Shown here: piece after piece, positions 56,371 through 64,000 of the stretch
Position numbering within the stretch: the first letter of the stretch is position 1
Layout of the letters: each line of letters opens with the position of its first letter
NCBI GenBank assembly: GCA_963668435.2
Contig: CAXXSC010000008.1
Location: forward strand, 248,001 to 312,000
Length of the DNA: 64,000 bases
Source of the DNA: G963668435 sp963668435
GTDB lineage: Bacteria; Latescibacterota; Latescibacteria; Latescibacterales; Latescibacteraceae
Direction: 5' to 3'
Translations under genes and position numbers: made by a program
Notes under the pieces: model-generated
Databases searched by the model: none
Told to the model about the DNA's origin: nothing
The model's input: the letters and a program-made list of their open reading frames with translations, nothing else

Positions 56371-56511
56371 GGCGCTTAAGATACTCAAGATACGTGGTCA
56401 ATACAAGTTAATTGTTAAGGGATTTGCAGTTTTTTTTAACAACACAAAGAAAAAATAAGCATTGTCATCCGGCACTACTTTTAGTTTTAATACGATATAT
56501 GTAATTTGAAT

Positions 56512-56535
56512 GTTAATTGATAGAAACTAATTAAC
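56512..56535. promoter_or_regulatory. Operator-like palindrome between divergent catabolic genes
   Basis: GTTAATT (56512-56518) and AATTAAC (56529-56535) form a perfect inverted repeat with a 10-bp spacer, just before the lyase ribosome site (AAGGGG). Another GTTAATT lies near 56405. This looks like a binding site for a dimeric regulator. Confidence 0.5.
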
Positions 56536-56547
56536 AAGGGGCAAATC

Positions 56548-59500
56548 ATGATACCATGCAAAATCGCAGTTTTATTTTCGGCAGTCGCCTCATTTTTTGC
56601 TGCCGGCACATCCACAGCCGACACATGCCTTGAACCGTGGAGCTACCACCAGGATTTCGAGAGCCGTGAAGTATCCGCATGGGCCTCCTACCCTCTCTGG
56701 CAGGACACAGCTTACGACGACAATTTCTATGCGGGTGAACTTGTCGCAGGTGATTCCAATATTTCGATTGTCCAGTATGTAAAGCCCTACGCGAATATCG
56801 ACACCTACACCGGCACCCAGAAAAAACTGGATTTATTCCTGACACCGTCTTCCTCGATATCTTTCAGTTATTATATAAAAACACACCTTCAGCCTGAGTT
56901 TATCAAGCTCCGTATCGCACTTGGCGATCTTGGGAAAGCCGATATCACCGTGCCGAATCCAGATAACAACAGTTGGGAGGCGTTTACAGCCGACTGGAGT
57001 GAAATCATCGCACAAAACAGCCGTCTTGCGGGACTCGCCCAACTGAAATGCAATGGCATAGCTGTTCTCGTCAAAGTGCCCGATGCCGATCCAGACATGC
57101 CGATATGGTTCGGCTTTGACGACGTCTCAATCAAAGCCTCGCGCGAAATCCCTTTTGCGTTCAGCACCCCCACTATGCACAAGCTTCCCGAATGGCCGCA
57201 ATACATCCCGGACAGACACTACAAGAAAGGCGATCGGCTCGATATAGAAGGACAATGGGCTCTCGATGCCGACCGTGTGACACTTATCCTTGCGGCATTC
57301 ACAGACCGCGACAAACCTCTCCGTACAGTTTCTTTGCGTAAGAATGGACAATTCTGGAAACTGGAAGGTTTCAAGCTCAATTATGATCCCGGCCTTTACC
57401 ACGGCACCCTGACAGCGGAAAAGAGCAAGGAAATCCAGGCAGACACAGAATTCACCGTTTACATCGAGCCAGACGCAAAAGCCTCAGGACACCCCCGTCT
57501 CCGTTTCGACGAGGAAAAACGGAAAGAGATCGCCGCCCGGCTCGGCAACGACTGCAAAGCTTTAGCCAATGAATTGTCCGCTGCAGCCGAAAAATGGCGT
57601 ACCGACTATCCTCTCGAATTCATGGTATACGATTTCGACCAGTTTCCTGACGAGGACTGGCTGATCACCCGTCACAGCTGGTCGCTCAAACGTGTCCGCT
57701 ATGTTGGTGAATCCGCACGGCACAACGCCCTCGCCTATTCGCTTCTCGATGATCGTGAAGCCGGAGAATATGCGAAAAATGTCCTCCTGAGATTCGCAGA
57801 ATTCCCTAACTGGAATCACCCATGGATGCTGAAACGCGGACGGTACTCATACCTTTTCATTGGCGACATGGCCATGGATTTTGCATTCAGCTACGATCTC
57901 GTCCACGAGCTTCTCGATGATGCAGAGCGCGACCTTATACGGACAGCCTTTTTAAACAACTATATACGCCCGACACAGCGGACCTACGTCGAGGCCAACA
58001 TGGTCACAAGCAACACCTCGAACTGGCTGGCGGCCATCATGGGCGGCTCGCTGACAAGCCTGGCCGCGATCTACGGCGAAAGCTCCGAAACGTCTGTAAT
58101 GGAGCCCTGTCTCACCGGCGCCATCCTCAAAATCAACGCCCTTGTCCAGCACGCCATCGGCTCTGACGGCGGATATGGCGAGGGCTACGGCTATTACGCC
58201 TACTCATCACGCTCATGGTCAAAAGGGCTCACAGCGCTGGAAAACGTATTTAAGGTCGACCTCTCCGCACGTCTCGACGGTGTTTATGACGAGCTGATTT
58301 GGGCCGGATCACCTCGAAAACGCGAAGTTTATTATTTCGGAGATTCCAGCAATGCGGTCCAGCCGATGAATGCCTGGGCATGGCTGCTCGAAAAATACCG
58401 CGATCCTACATTGGCATGGTATTACTGGACCACCAGCGCAGAATCGAAATCGAAAAATCACGAAGGCAGGATTCCTGACGGCGAAAAGAAACTTGCCGAG
58501 CTGATCGAAACGCCGACTCTTGAGGACCTCATTTACGACACAGGTTCGGTTACGGCGAAAGAGCCCTTGGACGAAAATCCGGTCAGATTGTTCAGAGACA
58601 TCGGCTCAACGGTCTTCAGGGGCGGCTGGGAGCCCGACGATTTCGTTTTTGTGCTCAGGACTGGCGCATTTTACAATCATCAGCATCTTGACCAGGGAGG
58701 TTTTTGGCTTGCCGACAAGGGGCAGGTTTTTATGGGTGAGCATACAGGCAGCGCCTATTATGACGATCCCATGTATGAGACTCATTACACGGCACCGGTC
58801 GGTCACTCGACAATCCTCATCGATGGCAACGGCAACGGCCAGAGGACAGGTGATCCGTTCGATTTCATCGACGGCTTCGACGACCATGCATTTGTCGACC
58901 ATTTCCTCGACGGCAGTTTTGCGGCTTTCACATCGGGCGATATTGGAAAACTATACTGGGGCAAAGCCGAAAGCATCAGGAGAAATGTCCTTTACCTCAA
59001 ACCGAGGACACTCCTCATGCTCGACACGGTTACACCGGGCAAAACGGACATCGATGTCAGTGCTATATTCCAGACACGCTATCTGAAAGACATTCTCACC
59101 GGTGAAAAAAGCTCGTCAGTGACAAAAGATGGTATCAAACTGATTTTCAGGCACTTATATCCTGATAATGTCCGTGCAGAGGCTGTGGAAATGCCGCATT
59201 TTTTCCGGGATTACGATCAGAAACCGCTATACCGCCGCGGCTATCTCAGTCTCAACGCCCGAACAAATGGCAAGCCCCTTCTCTTGGCAAACCTCATTAC
59301 AACAGACAGCGAGTTCCTTGCGGCGCTTCAAACAGAGGAGACCGAAGAGGCTGTCATCTGCCGTTCAGGTGAAACTTATACCGCTTTTCCGAAAAATCCC
59401 GGACAAGTTTATACCTTTGATACCATTAAGTCCGACGCGCTGGTAACAGCATTACAAAATGGAACTATTTTCATGGCCGGAGTAAAATCGGCTTGGCAGG

Positions 59501-59721
59501 ATGAAAAACCACTGATCATGTCTGATGAACCGATCACAGTCGAGCTTAGTGGAAATACAATTACATACTACCTCGCCAAGGAATCCGAAATCAAATTTTC
59601 AGTAGACGTCAATCCCAAAACAGTCACCATTGACGGCGAATCTATGAAATATGGCTATGACAGCAACGGCTTTTTGACTGCCACATTCCCCACTGGCGAA
59701 CATGCTTTAATTATTGAATAA
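56548..59721 (+). CDS. Exported heparinase II/III-family polysaccharide lyase
   Basis: 1057 residues. A Sec signal peptide (about 1-24) is followed by a beta-sandwich (about 30-200, WSYHQDFESREVSAWA, carbohydrate-module-like). About 310-650 is an alpha-barrel (HPRLRFDEEKRKEIAARLG, SLLDDREAGEYAKNVLL, DLVHELLDDAERDLIR). The C-terminal heparinase II/III beta domain starts near residue 690, with FYNHQHLDQGGFWLADKGQVFMGEHTG at about 707. The last 60 residues form a small beta domain. Family members cleave uronic acid-containing polysaccharides such as alginate, heparin or ulvan. The exact substrate is not readable. AAGGGG precedes the ATG. It leads the lyase-amidohydrolase-SIS-sulfatase run and ends before a terminator. 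Confidence 0.9.
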   Translation: MIPCKIAVLFSAVASFFAAGTSTADTCLEPWSYHQDFESREVSAWASYPLWQDTAYDDNFYAGELVAGDSNISIVQYVKPYANIDTYTGTQKKLDLFLTPSSSISFSYYIKTHLQPEFIKLRIALGDLGKADITVPNPDNNSWEAFTADWSEIIAQNSRLAGLAQLKCNGIAVLVKVPDADPDMPIWFGFDDVSIKASREIPFAFSTPTMHKLPEWPQYIPDRHYKKGDRLDIEGQWALDADRVTLILAAFTDRDKPLRTVSLRKNGQFWKLEGFKLNYDPGLYHGTLTAEKSKEIQADTEFTVYIEPDAKASGHPRLRFDEEKRKEIAARLGNDCKALANELSAAAEKWRTDYPLEFMVYDFDQFPDEDWLITRHSWSLKRVRYVGESARHNALAYSLLDDREAGEYAKNVLLRFAEFPNWNHPWMLKRGRYSYLFIGDMAMDFAFSYDLVHELLDDAERDLIRTAFLNNYIRPTQRTYVEANMVTSNTSNWLAAIMGGSLTSLAAIYGESSETSVMEPCLTGAILKINALVQHAIGSDGGYGEGYGYYAYSSRSWSKGLTALENVFKVDLSARLDGVYDELIWAGSPRKREVYYFGDSSNAVQPMNAWAWLLEKYRDPTLAWYYWTTSAESKSKNHEGRIPDGEKKLAELIETPTLEDLIYDTGSVTAKEPLDENPVRLFRDIGSTVFRGGWEPDDFVFVLRTGAFYNHQHLDQGGFWLADKGQVFMGEHTGSAYYDDPMYETHYTAPVGHSTILIDGNGNGQRTGDPFDFIDGFDDHAFVDHFLDGSFAAFTSGDIGKLYWGKAESIRRNVLYLKPRTLLMLDTVTPGKTDIDVSAIFQTRYLKDILTGEKSSSVTKDGIKLIFRHLYPDNVRAEAVEMPHFFRDYDQKPLYRRGYLSLNARTNGKPLLLANLITTDSEFLAALQTEETEEAVICRSGETYTAFPKNPGQVYTFDTIKSDALVTALQNGTIFMAGVKSAWQDEKPLIMSDEPITVELSGNTITYYLAKESEIKFSVDVNPKTVTIDGESMKYGYDSNGFLTATFPTGEHALIIE

Positions 59722-59749
59722 CATTCCGGCTTTCAACGCAACAATCCAG

Positions 59750-59773
59750 AACGGGAGCCTTTATGCTCCCGTT
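59750..59773 (+). terminator. Intrinsic terminator after the lyase gene
   Basis: AACGGGAGC (59750-59758) pairs with GCTCCCGTT (59765-59773) around a 6-nt loop, followed by TTT. The following 280 bp to the amidohydrolase gene hold no gene I can support; one promoter candidate is listed separately. Confidence 0.85.
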
Positions 59774-59985
59774 TTTATTATTGGTTACACACAAAACATT
59801 AGCCCGGAAAGAAACTACGGAAAGGACAGCGGCAAAGAGGCAAAACAAGGCGGATTAGAAATAAAAAATCAAACAACTGAAAGCCAGCCGTACCATCGAC
59901 AATAGCCCGTCCAGTTTATTGCTATAATCTTCTTTTAACACAATCTATCATTAGAAAAATAAATGTGTTATTGCATGATAGACAC

Positions 59986-60014
59986 TTGCATATTGATTTA
60001 ATTACAGCTATTTT
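59986..60014 (+). promoter_or_regulatory. Candidate promoter of the amidohydrolase-SIS-sulfatase run
   Basis: TTGCAT (59986-59991) and TATTTT (60009-60014) lie 17 bp apart, about 40 bp before the ATG at 60054. The match is weaker than that before valS and tRNA-Leu, in AT-rich DNA where chance matches are common. Confidence 0.4.
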
Positions 60015-60053
60015 CCATTGACAAAACATAAAATAGTGATAAAGGGTAGCATC

Positions 60054-60911
60054 ATGACTATCGATATCCATACACACTTCTGGACTGACGAAGAAATCAG
60101 CAACGAGTCAGTCTCGAGCGCGGAGAACGCCGGTGGTGTCATGGCAAGGTTTCACATGACCAGTGAGCAGCATCTCGAGGAAACCTCCGCCTGTGATGTA
60201 TCTGTCGTTTTCGGACTCCGCTCAGCGGGAATCAATGTTTCAAATGACACAGTCAGGGCACAGGTCGATCTCGCCCCGGAACGTCTTATATTTTTTACAA
60301 GTGTCAATCCTGCCGAGGACGGTTTCATGGACGAACTCGAAAGGACTCATCACGATCTCGGCGCAAAAGGCATCAAACTTGGCCCCATCTATCAGGGACT
60401 GCACCCGCTCGACGAAGGCTATTTGAAGATTTACGAGTACGCCGAGAAACACAACCTTCCGATTGTAACCCACATGTCGGCAACATTCACCAATGATTTT
60501 CCACTGGAATATGCCCGTCCTATCCATATCGATGAAGTAGCTATGCGATATCCAGACCTGAAAATCATTATCGCCCACATGGGCCATCCCTGGTGCGATG
60601 AAACAACAACGATCATCCGCCGTCAGCCCAATGTCTATGCCGACCTGTCAGCACTGTATTATCGTCCATGGCAGTTCTATAATACAATGCGGATTCTTGT
60701 CGAATACGGTACTTCTAAAAAAGTTTTCTTCGGCAGTGACTTCCCATTCACAAAGCCCTCTGAATCCCTTAAAGGTATTGAAAATATTAATGATATTATA
60801 AAAGGCACAGGACTTCCGATTGTACCCGAAGAAGTAATAACTGATATACTATATCGTGATTCACTTGCTATTCTCGGTATAGATGCCTACATTAGGTCTA
60901 AGAATTCTTAA
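60054..60911 (+). CDS. Amidohydrolase-2 family metal-dependent hydrolase/lyase
   Basis: About 285 residues. The TIM-barrel metal motif is DIHTHFW (His6, His8). Further conserved sites are IVTHMSATF, IIAHMGHPWCDE and FFGSDFPF with the catalytic Asp. Members hydrolyse lactones or amides or decarboxylate cyclic acids. In this setting a lactonase or sugar-acid role is plausible, but that is inference. The protein has no signal, so it is cytoplasmic. I start it at the ATG at 60054 (MTIDIHTHFW), with AAAGGG upstream; the TTG at 60018 is less likely. The SIS-like gene follows after 48 bp. Confidence 0.9.
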   Translation: MTIDIHTHFWTDEEISNESVSSAENAGGVMARFHMTSEQHLEETSACDVSVVFGLRSAGINVSNDTVRAQVDLAPERLIFFTSVNPAEDGFMDELERTHHDLGAKGIKLGPIYQGLHPLDEGYLKIYEYAEKHNLPIVTHMSATFTNDFPLEYARPIHIDEVAMRYPDLKIIIAHMGHPWCDETTTIIRRQPNVYADLSALYYRPWQFYNTMRILVEYGTSKKVFFGSDFPFTKPSESLKGIENINDIIKGTGLPIVPEEVITDILYRDSLAILGIDAYIRSKNS

Positions 60912-60959
60912 CCACGGGCACAAAAATTAACTGCTCGTTGCTTTTCAGGAGGCTCTAAC

Positions 60960-62345
60960 ATGAAACGTCGCGATACATTACGCCTTATCCCGCTTGGGCT
61001 TGCAGGAATGAGTGGTATGCTTGGCCAGGCATCGGCCTTTGCTCAGAGTTGCCATCAGTGCAGTGGTGCCGCTGCCGCAGACGGTTCCCTTTCGCTCAGC
61101 TATGTTAAGCGTGTTACCGAAATGCTTAAATGGGTCCGCGCAAACCAGATGGAAAACATTATGGAGGGCGCTTACGCTATCGCCCGCGCGGTCGAAGAAG
61201 GCCGTCAGGTCTGGAGCTGCTGGGATCTCGGTCACACAAATTCCTCCGACCTTTTCCCTGACAGGAATGGCAAACCGGCATTTCTCGTTCCCGGCTTTGA
61301 TTCCAAAAAGGCGAAGAAGGGCGATCTCGTACTCGCCAATTTCCCCTGGCCTGCCGGTTATGTCGAGGAACTTGGCAAACGTGACTTTTTCGTGATAGGT
61401 GGATCCTGCCCCTGGGGCGGCGATGTTCCCCGTCATGACCTCATCAAGGAATCTATCGCCAAGAACAAAATCAGACCTCATGCCGACATCTGGATCGACA
61501 CACCGACAGACCACATCGGCGCACAGGTGAAAATACCCGGTTCAAACGCGATGATGGGCCCGGAATCAGGTCCGCTTAACGGCACGATCCTCTGGATGAT
61601 GGTTGCCGATGCAATGCGTATACTTGCCCGCAAAGGCAAAAAGATCGAAATCGAGGGCGATGAGCCGAAACTCAAAGGTGATAATGTCCCCTGGATCAAT
61701 CTTGACCAGCCGCTCATGGATGATTATTTCGATACGATCATCAGGCAGCTTGCCCGTATCGAAGGTGAGATCGGCAATCTCAGGAAAATGGCCTCGATGG
61801 CTGTCGACACACTTCTTGCTGGCGGTAAGGTCTATTTCTACAGCCGTTATTACCCCTCGCTGGCAGGTGAGGCGGTCGGCAGGCGCGGCGGTTTCATGTT
61901 CGCACAGGGGCTTTCCGACGGCAGGATGGATAACGGCACATCTAAAGACTGCTGCATTTTCGGCACATATGCGCCCAATGACGAGGTCGACCTCAAGAAT
62001 CTCAAGATCGTGAAGGAAAAAGGCATGCGTGTCGCATCCATCGGCCCGATCACAAGAGATTTCAAAGTGCCTGAAGGCCCCACGGTATCCAAAGAAACCA
62101 TGGTTCATGCCGGACGCGGATATGACACCTATGGTCTTTTTGCCGTCCCCGGTATGGACAAGAAAATCTGCCCGACCTCCGGCAGCATGGCCACAGCCAC
62201 ACTTTGGGTCATGAGTGTGGAGCTTGCGCTCGAAATGATTCGCCGCACGGGCAGCACCCCGGCTATCTACTGCAATGGCGCGCTGAAATGGTCAGACGAG
62301 CATAACACACAGATGCGGGCACTTTTCACGGAACGCGGCTATTGA
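60960..62345 (+). CDS. Tat-exported SIS-like (sugar isomerase fold) protein
   Basis: 461 residues. A Tat-type signal (KRRDTLRLIPLGLAG, about 1-30) ends before CHQC. Two similar alpha/beta halves follow. The first (about 50-235) has GAYAIARAVEEGRQVWSCWDLGHTN and PGFDSKKAKKGDLVLANFPWP. The second (about 260-450) has MASMAVDTLLAGGKVYFYSRYYPSLAGEAVGRRGG and CCIFGTYAPNDEVDL. These resemble SIS domains that bind phospho- or amino-sugars, but the fold call is by eye. An exported SIS protein is unusual because phosphosugars are cytoplasmic. An AGGAGG site precedes the ATG. It lies between amidohydrolase and sulfatase. Confidence 0.72.
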   Translation: MKRRDTLRLIPLGLAGMSGMLGQASAFAQSCHQCSGAAAADGSLSLSYVKRVTEMLKWVRANQMENIMEGAYAIARAVEEGRQVWSCWDLGHTNSSDLFPDRNGKPAFLVPGFDSKKAKKGDLVLANFPWPAGYVEELGKRDFFVIGGSCPWGGDVPRHDLIKESIAKNKIRPHADIWIDTPTDHIGAQVKIPGSNAMMGPESGPLNGTILWMMVADAMRILARKGKKIEIEGDEPKLKGDNVPWINLDQPLMDDYFDTIIRQLARIEGEIGNLRKMASMAVDTLLAGGKVYFYSRYYPSLAGEAVGRRGGFMFAQGLSDGRMDNGTSKDCCIFGTYAPNDEVDLKNLKIVKEKGMRVASIGPITRDFKVPEGPTVSKETMVHAGRGYDTYGLFAVPGMDKKICPTSGSMATATLWVMSVELALEMIRRTGSTPAIYCNGALKWSDEHNTQMRALFTERGY

Positions 62346-62380
62346 TATAAAACGGTTCCAGACATAGACACACTGCTATT

Positions 62381-62488
62381 GAGCGGAGAGGCTCCTGTGC
62401 AGGAGATTGAGAGGCGACTAAAGGTAAGGCGCTCGGATGCGATGCATCCGTACAAATCTCTAACAGCGCAGGATCTCTCCGCTTTTTA
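62381..62488 (+). repeat. Structured palindromic element upstream of the sulfatase gene
   Basis: Outer arms AGCGGAGAG-GCTCCTGTGC (62382-62400) and GCGCAGGATCTCTCCGCT (62466-62483) are largely complementary. Inside are CTCCT/AGGAG, GAGATT pairing with AATCTC, and the perfect hairpin CGGATGC-GAT-GCATCCG. A TTTTT follows the outer stem, and the sulfatase ribosome site comes directly after. It may be a mobile repeat unit or a structured leader RNA with terminator function; I do not recognise it as a named riboswitch. Confidence 0.55.
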
Positions 62489-62500
62489 AAAGGAGGAGTC

Positions 62501-63982
62501 ATGAATCAGCGGGAAGTTTCGCGACGAAAGTTCATATCCTCAGTAGCGGCGGCAGGTGCGGGAACAGCCGCCGGTAAAAATGTGTCAGCTCAGAAAAGAC
62601 CGGAATTCACCGGTCCCCTGACAACCGAAAAGCTCCCCGACTCTCTCTCTGTATCAAAATCAAACGGCCTCAACCTCATTTTCATCATCGCGGATACCTG
62701 GCGCTGGGATCATCTCAGTTTCAACAGTAGCGGACGCATTAAGACCCCGAACCTCGAAAAACTTGCGGAAAGCGGTGTCTATTTCGAGAACTGCTATACC
62801 GACGGCCTTCCCACTATCCCTGCACGTCGGGTTATCCATACCGGAAAATCAGTTCTCACCGACACGCGCGGCTGGTGGCATCCGCTTGACAAAGATGATG
62901 TGACACTGGCACAGGTCCTCGGGAAAGCTGATTTCACGACAGGTTTCCTTGTCGACACATTCCATCACTTCAAAGAGAACATGAATTTTCACCGGGGCTT
63001 TTCAAGTTTCAGATGGATACGGGGCCAGGAGTCGGACGCCTATGTTGCCGGCCCGAAAAACTCAGTCAATCCGGATGATCACGTGCCGCCTCACCTTATC
63101 AATGACTATTACAGGGAGCGTATCCGCCAGTATGTCCTGAACACGAAAGACCGTAAAAGCGAGAGCGATTATTTCTGCGCTCAAACCTGCATGGAGGGCA
63201 TGCGCTGGCTGGAGGAGAACAAGGATAACGACGGTCCGTTTATGCTCTTTCTCGACATGTTCGATCCTCACGAGCCATGGGACGCACCGCCGCGATTCCA
63301 GAAAATGTACCGAAAAAAATACCCCGTTGACCGCTATATTTTCGGTTACGGTGTCAGAAACGAGGATATTCGCGAGGAAGATTATCCGGCGATCCGCGAT
63401 CTCTACGCTGCAGAGGTAACATTCAGCGATCTCTGGATAGGCAAACTGATCGACAAGGTGAAAGCCCTCGGTCTCTGGGATAACACCATCATCCTGTTCA
63501 GCACCGATCACGGCACTCACCTCGGCGAGGACGGCTGTGTCCAGAAACAGGCCTCGAACATGAAATCGTGCCTGACACGGATTCCGCTTATAATCCGGCA
63601 TCCGGACAAGAGCACGGAGGGTAAACGTGTCAGCCAGTTTGTCAGCCACATGGATTTTATGCCCTCATGCCTCGCAATGCTCGGTGTCGAGGGTCACAGC
63701 GGCATGACCGGAAGCAACATGTGGGACCTTGTCGAGGGTAATATTCAGAAACTGCGTGACTATACAGTGAGCGGTTACGGCAATTTTGCCTCAGTCCATA
63801 CCGACAAATGGCATTTTCATCGGAATTTTCGCGGCAAAAATCCAGGTCACGGCCCCGCCCTTTTCAACATCGTCAACGATCCCGGAGAAACACGGAATGT
63901 CATCGACAGCAATCCTTCGGTCGCGGCTGATTTTGTCAAAATAATCGAAACGGCAACGGGAAGAAAAATCGAGGACATATAG
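62501..63982 (+). CDS. Tat-exported sulfatase/alkaline-phosphatase-fold enzyme with Thr at the nucleophile position
   Basis: 493 residues. A Tat signal (SRRKFISSVAAAGAG) is followed by the sulfatase fold. Metal ligands appear in IIADTWRWDHL and FSTDHGTHLGEDG. The sulfatase signature C/S-x-P-S/A-R reads T-I-P-A-R (Thr105 to Arg109) in DGLPTIPARRVIHTGK, so no formylglycine can form by the known route. FDPHEPWDAP is a further conserved block. It may be a phosphodiesterase or phosphatase with Thr nucleophile, or a non-classical sulfatase. The ATG has AAAGGAGG upstream. It ends the locus 18 bp before the window edge. Confidence 0.88.
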   Translation: MNQREVSRRKFISSVAAAGAGTAAGKNVSAQKRPEFTGPLTTEKLPDSLSVSKSNGLNLIFIIADTWRWDHLSFNSSGRIKTPNLEKLAESGVYFENCYTDGLPTIPARRVIHTGKSVLTDTRGWWHPLDKDDVTLAQVLGKADFTTGFLVDTFHHFKENMNFHRGFSSFRWIRGQESDAYVAGPKNSVNPDDHVPPHLINDYYRERIRQYVLNTKDRKSESDYFCAQTCMEGMRWLEENKDNDGPFMLFLDMFDPHEPWDAPPRFQKMYRKKYPVDRYIFGYGVRNEDIREEDYPAIRDLYAAEVTFSDLWIGKLIDKVKALGLWDNTIILFSTDHGTHLGEDGCVQKQASNMKSCLTRIPLIIRHPDKSTEGKRVSQFVSHMDFMPSCLAMLGVEGHSGMTGSNMWDLVEGNIQKLRDYTVSGYGNFASVHTDKWHFHRNFRGKNPGHGPALFNIVNDPGETRNVIDSNPSVAADFVKIIETATGRKIEDI

Positions 63983-64000
63983 CTAACGACAAGGAACACT

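Noticed and set aside
1..64000. CRISPR array, prophage or toxin-antitoxin module
   Set aside because: No regularly spaced repeats, phage structural genes or paired small toxin/antitoxin frames were found on reading both strands.

Overview
The window reads as a chromosome segment of a Gram-negative bacterium. It encodes outer-membrane beta-barrel and lipoprotein products, Tat- and Sec-exported enzymes, and a full set of housekeeping genes. Base composition looks balanced by eye. Gene content (polysaccharide-active exported enzymes, a mannose-type PTS pair next to HPr and EI, several glycosyltransferase fusions) would suit an uncultured FCB-group or similar candidate-phylum lineage. That placement is inference; there is no rRNA gene to test it.

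Layout. 1-12307 is a minus-strand row for surface glycans: GT2-GT2 fusion, ArnC/DPM-like GT2, GT4, YfhO-type membrane protein, RmlD-like reductase, DPM1-like synthase, and a GT2 fused to half of a phosphoglycosyltransferase, ending in an S41 protease cut by the window edge. A complete IS4-family element (9307-10622, 9-bp target duplication) sits in this row, antisense to it. 12577-15232 holds a BaiN/HI0933-type flavoprotein and an AGE-family sugar epimerase. 15394-21819 is an AddAB-like helicase-nuclease pair. 21953-26024 holds three exported proteins, including an 873-residue one I cannot assign.

26322-37642 is a plus-strand housekeeping run: valS, PTS IIC-IID-HPr-EI (no IIA or IIB visible), metK, ahcY, then a lipoprotein and an outer-membrane barrel. 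37764-42804 (minus) carries a transsulfuration enzyme, an NSS transporter with a 33-residue MetS-type small subunit, an Smr-domain protein and serA. Minus-strand genes continue with a class V aminotransferase (probably partner of serA), engB, lon, clpX, clpP and tig, preceded by tRNA-Leu(UAG): a compact proteostasis block.

51065-63982 is accessory and carbohydrate-oriented: FucP-type sugar permease, an unusual MutY-like glycosylase, small exported proteins, an exported metallo-beta-lactamase-fold enzyme, then a DHDPS-family aldolase facing a plus-strand run of heparinase II/III-like lyase, amidohydrolase, Tat-exported SIS-like protein and Tat-exported sulfatase-fold enzyme. The last group looks like a small polysaccharide (uronate/sulfate-type) utilisation locus. 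Its sulfatase has Thr where the formylglycine Cys/Ser should be, and a structured repeat-like element precedes it.

The best candidates for something new are the exported lyase/SIS/Thr-sulfatase locus, the Fe-S-free MutY homologue with an Asp-to-Glu change, the GT2-phosphoglycosyltransferase half fusion, and the unassigned 873-residue exported protein.
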